Shown: positions 10,369-21,904 of the stretch, piece by piece
How positions within the stretch are numbered: position 1 is the first letter of the stretch
How the letters are laid out: each line of letters opens with the position of its first letter
NCBI GenBank assembly: GCA_902651635.1
Contig: CACRSC010000035.1
Location: 255,176 to 319,175, forward strand
Length of the DNA stretch: 64,000 nucleotides
Origin: Mastigamoeba balamuthi
Lineage: Eukaryota; Evosea; Mastigamoebida; Mastigamoebidae
Direction: 5' to 3'
Notes under the pieces: generated by a model
What the model was told of the DNA's origin: nothing
What the model saw: the letters and a program-made list of their open reading frames with translations, nothing else
The model's database searches: none
Made by a program: the position numbers and the translations under genes

Positions 10369-13245
10369 CTACTGGCACTGGGAGGCTTCCAGGTAGCCGT
10401 TGCTGGGGAAGAGCTGCCTGGTAATGCTCCAGAGCCGCGGAACCATCTGGGGGAATTTGCTGCATGCGGAGATAATGTAGTCGGTCAAAGAGACACCCGG
10501 GCAAGGAAAAGAGGGGTGCCTGAGGTGTATGTCCAGGTCCCAGTACAAGATGGTGTCGACAGGAGAACTGGACTTATAGAGTAACATTTTGATGGTTTGC
10601 GCGAACCTCTGCGGATTGATCACGTCCATCCTCCAACTCATGTCCTCCTTGAGTATCTCGTCATGCTCTCTCTCCATTTGTTTCACCAATGTCCGCCGCA
10701 TTCTTTTATCAGTATTCCTGAGCTCTGCCAGTGACCGCAGGAAGTAGCCAATGCGGTAGGGGCCCCACAGTGCCGGGTGACCAGCTGCGTCTTCCAGTGC
10801 CACCCTGCTGGCTGGGTCCTCCCGCGTGAGCCCCAGGACCAGGTCTGCCAGCGCAGGGTAGTAGCACAGGCGGTTATCGGAATACAGCGCTGCCGCACGC
10901 GTGGCCTCGTCCCGGCCCTGCGGGTCCCGGATGTCAGGGGACAGTGCTCTGCCCGTGGCCACGTAGTAGGCCATGCAGCCTAGCCCCCACACAGCATCCA
11001 GAGTGCCACGGGCCCTGGTGCCACGGGCGACCTCTGGAGGGGTCCAGTCGTCCGGGGATGGAGCTGCTGCGGCAGCTGCAGGGCTATCAGACTCGGTATG
11101 CTGCTCTCCGTGGTGCGAAAAGTTACAGAGCCTCACGAGCAGGTGCCCGTCGATGTCGTTACCCACGAGCACGTTCTCTGGGCGCATGTTGTGCGCGACA
11201 CCCCTCGCATGGCAGTAGCGCACGGCCTGGATGAGCTGCAGCATAACGGAGCGCACGTCCCTTCCATCATCGCCCCCCTCTTGTTGCTGCCATGGCCACT
11301 GGTCCTGCTGTTGCACGTAGGCCCGCAGGTCCATCTCCAGCTGCTCCGCGAACACGAGCACTGCGTGGCTCTGCTGCGACGTGTTGGTGTGGACCCCAGC
11401 ATGCAAAAGAGTGGGAGCGGCTGCTGTTCCAGCAAGACGCCTGAGAGAGTCCACCTCGGGCTCGAATCGAGCGGCCTGCTGGGGGGCCGTGAGCGCCCAG
11501 ACCCTGGCAGTGGCTGGAGTGGTGGCGCCCATGGAGATATAGTCTGCGCGGCAGAGCTGCCCTTCTGCCGTGTCTGGAAGCAGGCGAACGGCAATGGTGG
11601 CTGTTCCAGAGCCCTCACTGACAGTGAAGCGCAGCTCTGCCTGCTCCCAATTGGCAACCTCTGAGCAGCACCTGGCTTCTCTGGCTTCCGGAGCCTGAAC
11701 CTGCACCACTGCTGCCTCTGGTAGCTGAGGTGTCTGCGGAACACCCTGGGTGGCCACCTCGATGCACAATAGCACTGGCATCATGCGAGGGTATCTGCAG
11801 CAGAGGAGGGCAACGAAGTCTGGTAGATAGGCGTGAGGTACCTGATGCTTGATGGCGTTGTTGATGCGGTTGATGACCCGCTTCACACCAGAAGGTTCTT
11901 CCAAGAATTTTATTATGTCTGGCACAGTCCCAGGCGACACCGTATCCCTGGTGGCATTGTTGATGCGGTCGATGTACTGATTTGCACATGGGCTCGAGTG
12001 GACCTTGAGTATCTCGTCCGACGAGCACAGCAGTTCTGCCATCCACGGGCTACTGTCCTTCGTCTTATTCAGCTCCTCGATCCTGATGGCCTGCGACCGC
12101 AGGAAGTCACAGACCTGGAGCGGGCCCGACAGCGCCGGGTGACTGGCGGCGTCATCGAGTGTCATCCTACTGGCAGGGTCCCGCGTGAGCCCCAGGACCA
12201 GGTCTGCCAGCGCGTGGTATCTGCACAGCAGTGGCTCGCTGTCGGCATACAGAGCTTCCGTACGTCCTTCCTCGTCGTGTCCCTTGGCCAGGAAGCTGGC
12301 GGGCAGCGCTTGCAACGTGGCCACGTAGTAGGCCAGAGAACCCAGCCTCCACACGTCATCCAGCTTGGCAGCAGTCCACTTGTCCTGCTGACCCGCACCA
12401 GCAGCAGCTGAGGCCACGGCCTCGGGCAGCTGCTGCCTTTGGCTGCAAGTAAAGTCGCAGAGCTTCACGACCAGGTGCCCGTCGAGGTCTCTGCCCACGA
12501 GCACACTCTCCAGCTGAATGCGGCCGTGTGCGACGCCCCTCGCGTGGCAGCAGTGCAGCGCCCAGATGAGCTGCTTCAGGACCCCGCGCACGTCGCTGCC
12601 CGCAATGCCGTCCACCTGGCGGTGCAGCTGCATCACGAACCTGTCCAGCTGCACCAGCGACTCCGCGACCACGAGCGTCGCGTAGCGGAGCTGCGACTGA
12701 CCGGGATGGGCATGGATTCCGTCGTGCAGCAGGGTGGGGGCAGCGGTCCCGGCGAGGTGTCTCAGGAAGTGTGCCTCGTGCTCGTAGCTGGCAACGGCCT
12801 GCAGGCTCTGCGGGCCCGCAAGTGCCCAGAGCCTGGCGGAAGCCGCCGTTTCCAGGCCCGCAGGCGCGTGCGTGCAGACCGCCCGGCAGAGCTTGGCCTC
12901 ATCCCCGTGGCACCTGCGCATGTGGACGAGAGCGGTGACCCTGGCAGGTCCCTCGCTGATGTCGATGTGCAGCGGCAAGCCCCTGGCCCCACTGGCAGCT
13001 GCAGCTGCTGGGGCTGAGTCCGTTGATTGTCTCTCCGGGACACTCCCTGCTGCTTGCTTCCGGTGAGCCCGAGCAGCTGCTGCAGCTGGCTTGGCGCGGA
13101 CTCGTGGCTGACTGCGGCGAGGGGCAGTGGCAGGGGCTGGGCGCAGCAGCCAGAAGACCACCGGCAGCGCTCTCAGGGCACACCACAGCCACCACCACGC
13201 GCTCCGCAGACTCCTCCCCAGCAGGGCAGACAGCCTCGTGCGCAT
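10369..13245 (-). CDS. Tandem pseudokinase protein with KEN-like (IRE1/RNase L) domains
   Basis: One uninterrupted exon from ATG at 13245 encodes 958 aa. An N-terminal hydrophobic, Trp-rich segment (about residues 13-36) could anchor it in the ER or another membrane. The rest is two similar halves, each a kinase-like fold followed by a segment resembling the KEN domain of IRE1 and RNase L (HPAL after a D-P-A-S-R motif; a W-R-M-D-V-I-N-P segment in half 2; a RINNAIKH segment with Asn and His four apart in half 1). Both kinase halves have lost catalytic residues: the HRD loop reads HGR in half 1 and HNM in half 2, and DFG reads DFT and NFS. IRE1-type proteins use the kinase fold to switch an RNase; here the kinase chemistry is unlikely. 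The KEN assignment is by eye. Confidence 0.6.
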   Translation of the reverse strand: MRTRLSALLGRSLRSAWWWLWCALRALPVVFWLLRPAPATAPRRSQPRVRAKPAAAAARAHRKQAAGSVPERQSTDSAPAAAAASGARGLPLHIDISEGPARVTALVHMRRCHGDEAKLCRAVCTHAPAGLETAASARLWALAGPQSLQAVASYEHEAHFLRHLAGTAAPTLLHDGIHAHPGQSQLRYATLVVAESLVQLDRFVMQLHRQVDGIAGSDVRGVLKQLIWALHCCHARGVAHGRIQLESVLVGRDLDGHLVVKLCDFTCSQRQQLPEAVASAAAGAGQQDKWTAAKLDDVWRLGSLAYYVATLQALPASFLAKGHDEEGRTEALYADSEPLLCRYHALADLVLGLTRDPASRMTLDDAASHPALSGPLQVCDFLRSQAIRIEELNKTKDSSPWMAELLCSSDEILKVHSSPCANQYIDRINNATRDTVSPGTVPDIIKFLEEPSGVKRVINRINNAIKHQVPHAYLPDFVALLCCRYPRMMPVLLCIEVATQGVPQTPQLPEAAVVQVQAPEAREARCCSEVANWEQAELRFTVSEGSGTATIAVRLLPDTAEGQLCRADYISMGATTPATARVWALTAPQQAARFEPEVDSLRRLAGTAAAPTLLHAGVHTNTSQQSHAVLVFAEQLEMDLRAYVQQQDQWPWQQQEGGDDGRDVRSVMLQLIQAVRYCHARGVAHNMRPENVLVGNDIDGHLLVRLCNFSHHGEQHTESDSPAAAAAAPSPDDWTPPEVARGTRARGTLDAVWGLGCMAYYVATGRALSPDIRDPQGRDEATRAAALYSDNRLCYYPALADLVLGLTREDPASRVALEDAAGHPALWGPYRIGYFLRSLAELRNTDKRMRRTLVKQMEREHDEILKEDMSWRMDVINPQRFAQTIKMLLYKSSSPVDTILYWDLDIHLRHPSFPCPGVSLTDYIISACSKFPQMVPRLWSITRQLFPSNGYLEASQCQ

Positions 13246-13680
13246 TGATCGCCTCTGCTCTGCTCTGATCTCTGGTTCGCTGGTTTATGGGGAAGCGATT
13301 GATAAAAAGGAGAAGCGATTGACTCGGGGGCATTAATATCTAAAAAAATCTCCCACGTGCTCGGCTTGTGCGGCTTGTGTAAGGCCGGAACGCCACGTAA
13401 AACGCCACAATCACTCCTGGGTTTCAGAAAATATCGACCCCACAAAGACAGATGACCCCAACCCAACCCACCCCATTTTGCAGAACAACTTTTGCTGATC
13501 GTGTTGGCCAAAACTGCTCTATTTCTTATGAATCGAGAATGTGATGGAAAAAATGATTATGTAGATGGCTACCTGAACGAGATTGAAGCTTTCCAAGTTA
13601 CTAAGCAGTTAAGGCACACTCATCCCGGACCCCAGAACTCAGGGCAGTAGAATACACAGTAGACAAGTGCCCTCTTGAGA
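13246..13680. other. 5' flank of the pseudokinase gene; no gene seen
   Basis: Composition shifts here from GC-rich host exons to the lower-GC 13.5-19 kb tract. No ORF with support. Confidence 0.4.
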
Positions 13681-13739
13681 GTTGGTTTGTGAAGGAAGAA
13701 CGGTGTTTGCAGGAGGAACAGCAGTCTTCATCTTGCACT

Positions 13740-14600
13740 TGGAGATTCACCCAATGCTGCTCTTAAAGAGCATGGAATTCTTCTATATCAACCCCACCGA
13801 GGCCTTTTCAGTGATCCTTAACCTTGTCATTGTAGTCCTGCACAAGGAAAACCACCTCGTTGCATCTGTAAGTAGCGTGTGGGTGTGGGCATTGCTGAGG
13901 AGAGCACACACAGGCCTGCGAGCAGATCAAAAAGAAGGACATGCAGCTGCTGGGCATCAACGAGGCCATTGCTGAGACCCAGCAACACCTTGACACGGTC
14001 TGTGGGGCCCTGCCCATGCTGCTGCCAGCAGGTCCAACTCAATGCTGGTACTGCCACAGCTCGCACTGTCGATCAAGGACTTCAAGATCCTCAAGCCCCT
14101 GACCAAGGTACAGGGAGGGAAGAGGGTATTCTCGAGAATTTCCCAGGAACGCATGTGAATCTGGAAAATTCTGGAAGGTTCTGAATTTCCATGTGGCCAC
14201 TTTTGCCCTCCCCTGCAGGGTGGACGGACAGGGATCAGTCTACATGGTGGGCAAGGTGCAGATAAGGGACATCTTTGCCATCAAGGTGATGAGCAGGAGG
14301 TCGCTGCTGCACAAGAACAACATAATGGTGATACAGAATGAGTGCAACATCCTGATTGACATAAAGAACACTGATGTCATCGACATTTACTACTGCTTCA
14401 CCAGTAAGGACATAGTCTACATCGTCATGAAGTATCTTCCAGGCAGAGATTGCTTCAGCATGCTGCAGAATCTCGGATCTATGTCCAAGGATATCATGTG
14501 AATCTACATTACTGAGATGGTCCTGGTGCTCAAGTACCTGCACAGAAAGGGTATCATCCACAGGGACCTGAAGCCCAACAACGTCACGTCTGACACACTG
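13740..14600 (+). pseudogene. Decayed MAST/Greatwall-like AGC kinase gene
   Basis: Plus-strand exon-like pieces read in kinase order: a coiled segment (CEQIKKKDMQLLGINEA), SIKDFKILKPLTK before a degenerate glycine loop (QGSVYMVGKV), the VAIK-type lysine (DIFAIKVMSRR), the hinge-following GRDCFSMLQNLGSM block typical of MAST kinases, and [18 protein letters not shown] at about 14500 interrupts helix alpha-E exactly where an Arg (CGA) is usual in the family, the glycine loop is incomplete, and the DFG half of the kinase is missing. The call is a host-gene pseudogene. GC is well below that of the flanking genes. Confidence 0.6.
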
Positions 14601-14859
14601 CCAAGTCTCTGCCAGCCCCAGAGAGTGTGTTTCTTCTCTTGTTTTCGCTGTGTTGACCCAGCGACACCATACAGAGATGCCACAGAAGTCAACATATACA
14701 ACATTCCACACCAGGACTAACAGTCAACATTTCACACCCAAATCCTGATTCCAGGATCCGACACCATACACACGCCATGTGCACAACACAAAACTCTATT
14801 CCCGGTTTTTTCTGTAAACAGACAGAATCATTTTTGCTGGAGCGGAGTCGTATACTACA

Positions 14860-17230
14860 ATCTCATCATGAACAGCCTGTCAAGCAAGGCCCGTGATAAG
14901 TTCACAATGTTGCTCAAGTTGACCTTCCTCATGTTCAAGTCTGATCCCCTGGAGCTTCTGCATGGAAGCTTAAAGCCGATCATTAACTACATGTTCATTA
15001 ATGACCTGCTGCAGTTCCTGTCAATCGCCATGCTGGAGCTTTCCAATGATGGGGGAAAGCTCATGGAGCACTACATGATGAAGGTCAGCTTCAAGCACAG
15101 TCTTCTCGAGATTGGAGCTCCTCTTTGCTGGGAATTGCACTTGAGGGTTTACTACCATTAGACACAAGATCTGTGCATCCATGATGCCAATGCCATTCAT
15201 CCTGTTAACAGTGCTTGGGTCTCGTTATTTATTGCATGTGATAAAATGTTCTTCTATGTGTTTCTTTTATTTTTCTCCCTTTCAACATTTATGTCTAACA
15301 TCTGTTTCATCATTCATTTTCTTTGCTTTTCCTACTTAATTTTATCTGCAGGTCAACCTGAGGCTGCTTCACTTGTTCTTGCTGTCATACAATAGCCTTG
15401 TCGACTTTAGGAAGCCGGACACTGATGAATGGGTCCCTTTCTCACTGCAGGACGTGAAAGCTACAGTGCCCCAGATCATGAATGGGTACATCCATACTGT
15501 TATTTCACTTATTTACCTTACTCAGATTCTTCCTTCTCAGAGGGTTCGTCTGCTGATGACTGTCTGGAAGCTGCAGCAGCTCCTACTTCCCAGTCTACAT
15601 TCAAACCACATCAACTTCCCTTGAGTGTTCTCTCCCAGTTGCACCCCAGTTCAACCTCGACTCCAGCATGTCAGCAGAGCAGACTGCTCCGTCATCATCT
15701 TCTCTAGCTCCTCCATCTCTCCCTGTGCCCCATCAGTCGTCTCAGGTTCTACTTCATTGTTTTACCTATTACTTCATCTTACATCTTATCAGACCTTTAT
15801 CCCTGCTGGCATGAAGGCAGTCAAGACCATTGACGAAACTGGTCATCCATCCATGATGCTCATCAACAAACCCCAGAGCTTCGATGAGGGTATTCTCCCT
15901 GTCCCTCATCCTCTGCCTTCTAATTGTATTGCAGGTTTCTCCAGGTTCTGGCTCTGCCTCTTCATCTTCCTTGCCTGTGTCGCAGCCCCCCNTTCTTTCT
16001 TCATATGTCTCACTCACACTCTCGTTTTACCAGCTTGACATGCATCTTGACAACCAACTTGAGGTTGCAGAAATCCTCTGCCTCTGCTCTTCCTGCTGCT
16101 GCTGCTGCTGCCATCTCTGCTGCTGCTGAACCCCAGGGTCCGTCATACCCTGGCACTCTCATTACATTTGTTCGTTCTGCTGTATCATCAGCAACTCCAA
16201 CTTTCTTCAGTATTTCTTCTTTTTTATTGCCTGATATTATAATCCCCCCTATCAATCTGATTTGTCCCACAAAAGAGAATGGCAGCAGATCTGCAACCCA
16301 GGCCCAGAACACAGGGGCAGAAGCAGTGACTGCAGTCAAGTCAATGGGGAAGAATACGAAGAAGAGAAGCACTGTGGTGAATGACACGGATGATGACTCA
16401 GTCAGTGTTGGCAACGAGCACGTCTCAACTCCTGGTGCCACAGATCAGTTGCTCACCAGCGAGTCCGACACAGAGCCTGGTATTAAGGAAGACAAGATCA
16501 CTGAGATCACTGTTGCAGCTGTGAAGATCGATGACCTGTCTAGCAAGAAAGGCAAGAGCCTGACCAAGAAGCCCAAGAGCTCAACTGCATCTGCAGACAT
16601 CAACCCGACCCTGCAGTCCCACACCGAGCTTGAGACAGGTGCCCCCATCAAACCACAGGCTCGGGCTGATCTGACCTTGAAGCAGCTCCGTGACCTCAAT
16701 AGTACTTTACTTTTTTTGTGAACTCACCTTTATTATTCAGATGAAAAATGAAGTCAACCCAGAACCTGTTTGACCTCAGTGACGACTCATCTGATTCCTG
16801 TTCAGCTGACCAGGCCCCCGAGGAGCAAGCAGACAAGCACAAGGACTCTAAGAAGCCCGATAAGAGTGAGAAGCTCAACGAGACTGAGAAGCCTGAGGAG
16901 CCTGAGCCTACCCAATGAATGCCTTCACTGACGCATTTGTTCATGATGCTCTGTTTCAAATGGTTCAGCACACACACTACTATTACAAGCCATCAATCAG
17001 CTTCTGTATTTCCTCAGATGCCCAGTTGGTTCATGCATACCACAGGATCTGCCGTGTCTCCTCTTCCCGTTACTGCTCTTTTCCTGGTTCACAAAGAGGA
17101 AGAGGTCTTCAAGCAACTACGTGTGCACCAAATGCAGATTGATGCTTCATAAGAAATGTGTGTTACTTCACAGCACCACACACTGGTCAGGAGCAGCAAG
17201 ACTTGTACTGCAAAAATCAAAGATCAGATT
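14860..17230 (+). other. Loose exon-like pieces in a low-GC tract, possibly downstream of the kinase relic
   Basis: Open segments at 14868-15080, 15355-15500, 16270-16690 and 16747-16918 have coding-like composition. The last two are rich in Lys, Glu, Asp, Ser and Thr and look like a disordered acidic region. At 17100-17160 a CTKCRLMLHKKC pattern resembles the end of a C1 zinc domain. A CTG run lies at 16090-16130 and one undetermined base at 15992. I could not link the pieces into a gene; they may be remains of a kinase gene with accessory domains. Confidence 0.3.
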
Positions 17231-20200
17231 GTCAAGAGAAAAACAAAATTAGTATGCCAGCATTTCCTGCAACTGACACCATTATCACACCCAGAAACAA
17301 GAAAAGCAGAGGCTTTGGTGGTCGCTCTGTAATAACCTCTTCTTCCCCCAAGCCCACTCACCACCTTCCTGTCATCTTTTTTGTGTGACTAGGTCTTCTC
17401 TTGCACAAGTTCAGTTGCCTGCCTCATTCAGAAGAGCTATTCTGCTCTATAACCACAACAACTGCTGCCATCTGAGCAGTGCTGTTGTTGGTTTCTTTTC
17501 GGGCCTGTATCAGAACCCTGCTGGACTACAGTTGCTTTCTGCTTCACCTATATGCCAGGGTATGGCTGTGTTGCAGCAGATTCATTAACAGAGGTTCACC
17601 CAGTCCTCTTTCGATAAGCTCTACTATGGTGTCTCTGGTTCCAGGCCACCACCCATGCAGTCACCTGACATTTGGTTCTCTGCTTTTATGCCTGCTATTC
17701 AATTTCAGTGTAACATTTCGGGAACATGTCCCATTCACGGGCAAATTGAATGTTCAAAAGGCCATTCTTGTCAGCAAATTCAGATGTGGCCGATCCCCTT
17801 CAGGCCATCTGGTTGTACATAGAACATGGTCATAACATGCACTGCAATGCACCCATTGACATTGATCTATCTGCTGATGTAGCAGATACACAGTGTCCCT
17901 ACATACTGAACATCAACATACAGTAGAAATCACTACCAACTGTTCCCTATTTTAAAACGATGTTCAATTCTACCATACATTTCACCTATTACAATAGTCT
18001 TACCCAGAAAAAAACTGATCTTAGTATATTGTATAATCTCTTTTTGCCTCAATAACTGCCTGTAAACGAGAGGGCATTGAGTTGACCAACTTTTGGGCCA
18101 CACACTTTCAGCACTCACACTGGTATGTATACTTTAGGTATCACACATCATGGTACTGTTTTAATGATGTTCTGAATTCAGTACATTTCACTACACACAC
18201 ATAAATCACTGATAACATAGCGATTCTTATAAAATTGTTTTTAAAATGGGTTTTCTGCATTTCATTTTGTTTAAATAAAAATGTCGCTTTAAAACAACAT
18301 TCTCTGTTTTTTTCAATTTCAAAAAGTCGTTTTCGAACGACATTTTTTCGTACTTAATTTTTAATGAAACTGGTATATTTGATATCTGAATGGCCTCAAT
18401 GGAATCGGTATGACAGGGTCAGGGTATGCAAGATCGAGCAGCTGCCCAACATAAAGCCCTTCATCATCCAGCACGTCAGCGATTCACGGAAGCTCATGCA
18501 ACTGGCAGAGTACAAGAAAAAGAAGATCAGCACAGAGATTTGGAAGGAAGTCACACAGAAGGAGGTTCACTTCACATCCGCCAGGTGTTTGTATTAAAAC
18601 CAGATAAGACATGTAGAGTCTGCAGGGATTTCCAGTTGATTAATCATATCATATACAATATTTCTATGTCAACGTGCTCATCAACAACGAACTTCACAAA
18701 CTGGTCTATGACTTGTTCTCAGCGGACCTGGAGATGGTCACTACCAAATTCCCAGTAGCCCGTCCTGGGGGATAGCAAGCACAGGTGACGGCACTTTTCG
18801 ACATATTTGTCAACTGCAGTTCTTGTTTTATCTACTTTCCTGTTTGCAATCAAGTGAGATTGTTTGTCTTTCTTCATAAATAATAAAAACATTGATATGC
18901 ATTTCTCTGTGCAATTCTCTGTGTATTTCAAATGTCAATTTCTCAGTACACAGAGTTGCTTTCAACCAATCCCTTCCCCCTTTCCTCTGAGAACTCAATC
19001 ACTTGTAAACTTACAGATAGTGTGAAGACAATTGCATTATCTGCTTCCATGGCAAGAAGCGGGTGAGAGTGGCACATTGAGGCTCTGTGCAGATCCCTTC
19101 CCCTGCCCCCATCCTGTGTGACCTTGCCTGTGATCCCTCCTGTGGGCTCTCAGGGACCACTGACACTCACTGCTGCTTCCCCTCCAAGCCCCCTGAGCAG
19201 TGCCCCACACGACTGCAGCAGGTGCTACTGTGCCAAGCACTGGGCATGCACTTGCAAATGAGGAGTGCATGCCCTGTGCAGCTGCTGGGCTCGCTCTTAG
19301 CCCACGAGCTCTGCTGCTCATACATCACGCCTCCTGCTGCCTTTGTCATCCTCTTCTGCCAGCCCCCAAGCTGCAGGAGAGGCTCTGCACCAGGGCCCAG
19401 CTGGTGCAGCCAGGCCTCAGTGTCATGATGCTTGAGGAGCCCGTGCTGCCCCACTGAATGCTGAGACTCATGGCCGTGGTCATTGTGCACATGAGCAGTG
19501 CTATGGTCCTTGCGACCACAACCAGTGTGGGTCACATGGCTGCCACCCACGTGGGGAGGGAAGGGACAACCATACGGTCCGTGTACCTCTACGACATGTG
19601 GTCTGGCGACCTGCTCAACGTTGCTGTCACTCATCTCTGGCAGAGTATCTCACGTGTTCCTCCCCAATGGAGCATCACTGTACTGCTACCACGAGGCCTT
19701 ACAGTGGCTCGCCCTCATGCTGTTTGACACGTGGCATGCCCAGCAGATGAGCTGCAGCCTCGCCATTGTCCATGTTGGGTGGGCCACCAGCCAGCTGAAA
19801 ATCATCTGGAGGTGGGCGTCGTCTCACTCTGGCAGCAGTGTCTTTTTCTGGCGTGGCTCCAAGGATGCAGCATCACTGGTATGGGTTGATGTCACCATGG
19901 GGGTGCTGGAGCAGAGAGGTCTGGGGTCCCAGAGCCATTAAGGCAGTGGTCTCTGTGATAAGAAGCAGGCCGAATTCGACAGTCTTCATCCACTTGTGAT
20001 TCTCAAATGAAGATTGCCTCCTCTTATGGCAATACAACGAATGATCTGCAGTGGGCCGTGTTATCGTCGTGGGGTGTTCTTCCAATTGCAGCACGAGAAG
20101 ACATCAAACTGTAAGAGTGGCTCCAAAGTGATGACCCACAGAATTTCATTGCTGCAACGGGAGGTGCCACTGTGCATAGGGCTGCGCACATGCACGGGGG

Positions 20201-20480
20201 TGGGCAGGCCAAAGTGCCGAGTCCCACTCGAGTCAAAGTGGGGAGGGAAATGGCAGTTGATTTTGGGAGATGCCGGATTCAATTCACAGCCCATTCGAAT
20301 CTTCTCACCCCCCGCAGTCACCAATGGCACATGGTGGTCTCCTATTGGGTGTTACGTGATAATGTGCCAACCAACGAGTCCTTTTTCCGTCCATACAAAC
20401 CAGAGAGAGGCGGGAAGAATTGGTGGGAAGATAGGAATAAATATCCGGGAGATATTCAGAGCAACAGAATCTGTGACGCC
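17231..20480. other. No confident gene
   Basis: AT-rich from 17.9 to 18.9 kb, then mixed composition. Open pieces at 18364-18770 and 19450-19940 show no domain that I recognise and no paired splice sites. Confidence 0.4.
18326..18341. other. Short perfect hairpin with TTCG loop
   Basis: GTCGTT-TTCG-AACGAC gives a 6-bp stem with a UUCG tetraloop on the plus strand, flanked by A and T runs, inside very AT-rich DNA. It may be a structured 3' end or chance. Confidence 0.3.
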
Positions 20481-20783
20481 ATGGACGCGGGAAGCGGGAG
20501 CAGCCACGAAGAGACGCTGCCCTCGTCCAGAATTAAGAAGCGGCCGCAGCAGCCACACAGTAGAGTTCACTCGTCCACGGTGCGCGCACAGGGGAGACAA
20601 CCGCAGCGGGCCCCACGAACAGCGACGAGCAGCAGGGACACACGAGAGATGGCCGACGCGGTCAACAACGACACACAAGTGGGGCGACCGCTGACAACGG
20701 CCGATTCGTGGCATTTGTGGCATGCTGTACAGAAGGGCCTAGTGCGACAACACAGAACGGGGGACAAGGACGAGCAGGCCTAA
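20481..20783 (+). CDS. Hypothetical basic protein, 100 aa
   Basis: ATG at 20481 to TAA at 20783, one exon. The product is basic and low in hydrophobics, rich in Arg, Gln, Ser and Thr, with a C-terminal Trp-containing segment (ADSWHLWHAVQKG). The start is favoured because a TATA-like AATAAATAT and an AGATATTC block (20448-20455) lie 25-60 bp upstream, as in other genes here. No family recognised; it could be the first exon of a longer gene. Confidence 0.4.
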   Translation: MDAGSGSSHEETLPSSRIKKRPQQPHSRVHSSTVRAQGRQPQRAPRTATSSRDTREMADAVNNDTQVGRPLTTADSWHLWHAVQKGLVRQHRTGDKDEQA

Positions 20784-20989
20784 GACACCGACGGCATCGC
20801 AGGAGGCGAGACGACGTAGGAGCACGACGACAAGGGCGACGACGACGACGCGAGTCGCGCATCAATTGCCTCGTCTGCGCGGGCGAGGGCGATGGTGCGC
20901 AACTGGTGCTGCGCACTGGGTGGGTGGGTGAAGGTGTGTGTCTGTCAGTTGTCGCGCTGCGTGTGTGTGTTTAGTTGTGTTATGAGGTT

Positions 20990-21435
20990 TGGACTTGTCC
21001 TGCTCTGCTGTTGGCTATCTGCCAGAGGAGGTGAAGTGTGGACATGTAAGTAAGATGCCCCCGATGCTGAGCTCTGCTGTGCCTTGTTGATGCTTAAGGT
21101 GGCCTCAGGCTGCTTCGCCTGCATGGACTTTATTCTGCAAACGTTGTCATGGACGACTGCCCTGCGCCTCAGTTCTTGAAGCACAGTGGTCTAGCTGCTG
21201 TGAGGGCCAAGTGAGCACTGCTCATGCCTTCAGATGGCGACAGGTAGGAGTTCTGTTCCCGCTGTGTGAACAGCTCCTGTGGCAGACACAAGAGCAGAAG
21301 GAGCTGAGAGCACTTAGGTGAGAGTCATGAGAGGAAGGGCTGGTCTGCCATACACAAGACTGCATGATATATAGCTGTCATCAGTACCACCACCACAAGG
21401 GCCGCTCTGAGTGCTGCTGCTCCACACTGCTGCAT
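20990..21435 (-). pseudogene. Truncated papain/VMO-I family relic (exons 1-3 only)
   Basis: From 21435 the minus strand reads MQQCGAAALRAALVVVV, matching the family signal peptide, then after CTGCCACAG an ELFTQREQNSYLSPSEG exon that matches the I29 start of the paralogs (ELFSQRYGRFYSSPTEG), then LRRRAVVHDNVCRIKSMQ...QPEATLSINK matching RRRAIFQAKVRKIEAIQ...QPTATFGINE. An in-frame stop interrupts exon 1 and nothing matches the catalytic or VMO-I domains, so the gene is broken and truncated. The upstream 21436-21600 still aligns with the family promoter, with TGATGTCA in place of TGACGTCA. Confidence 0.7.
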
Positions 21436-21600
21436 CTCTGCTGTTCCCTCTTGCTGGGTTTTGATGTCTTACACACAACACAGCAGGGGGGCCTTTCGCT
21501 TGTGCCTTCACATGATGTCACAGCACTTTTCTGTGCATTGGCAACAGGAAACAGAAGTCAAGGTCAGAAAGTGGCAGGTGGTGGGTTTCCAACCGATGCC

Positions 21601-21904
21601 TCACGGTGATGCCACGTGAGAGCAGCATGCGAGGCCCTGAGGGACGTTCACTGAGCCCGAGGCCCGTCAACTGCACTGGAGGCCAACAGCCCTGTGTCCA
21701 TAAGCAACCGCAACACGGGCAGGTCAGCGCGAGGTACCCGCACCGTGTTGACGGCCTGGTGGAGTTGGTCACTGGCGGGGGGCTGTTGTTTCTCCCGTAC
21801 ACGCACGGGCAGAGCGCAAGAGGCGAGACAAATAGAAACGTCCTGCATGCCACCCAGAGAAGCGGAGGTTACTGTGTGTGCGGTCTGTTCTCGCTGTGCC
21901 GTGC
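21601..21904. other. Intergenic, 3' side of the CDCA7-like gene
   Basis: No gene recognised. The block holds the 3' flank of the minus-strand gene ending at 21905. Confidence 0.4.

Noticed and set aside
18580-18700. A short peptide (FVLKPDKTCRVCRDFQLIN) resembling a reverse-transcriptase segment
   Set aside because: Only about 20 residues, no catalytic motif, no neighbouring domains or terminal repeats. Not enough to call an element.
19450-19940. A possible WD40-like stretch (TIRSVYLYDMWSGDLL)
   Set aside because: No second blade in frame and no GH...WD spacing; chance resemblance is likely.
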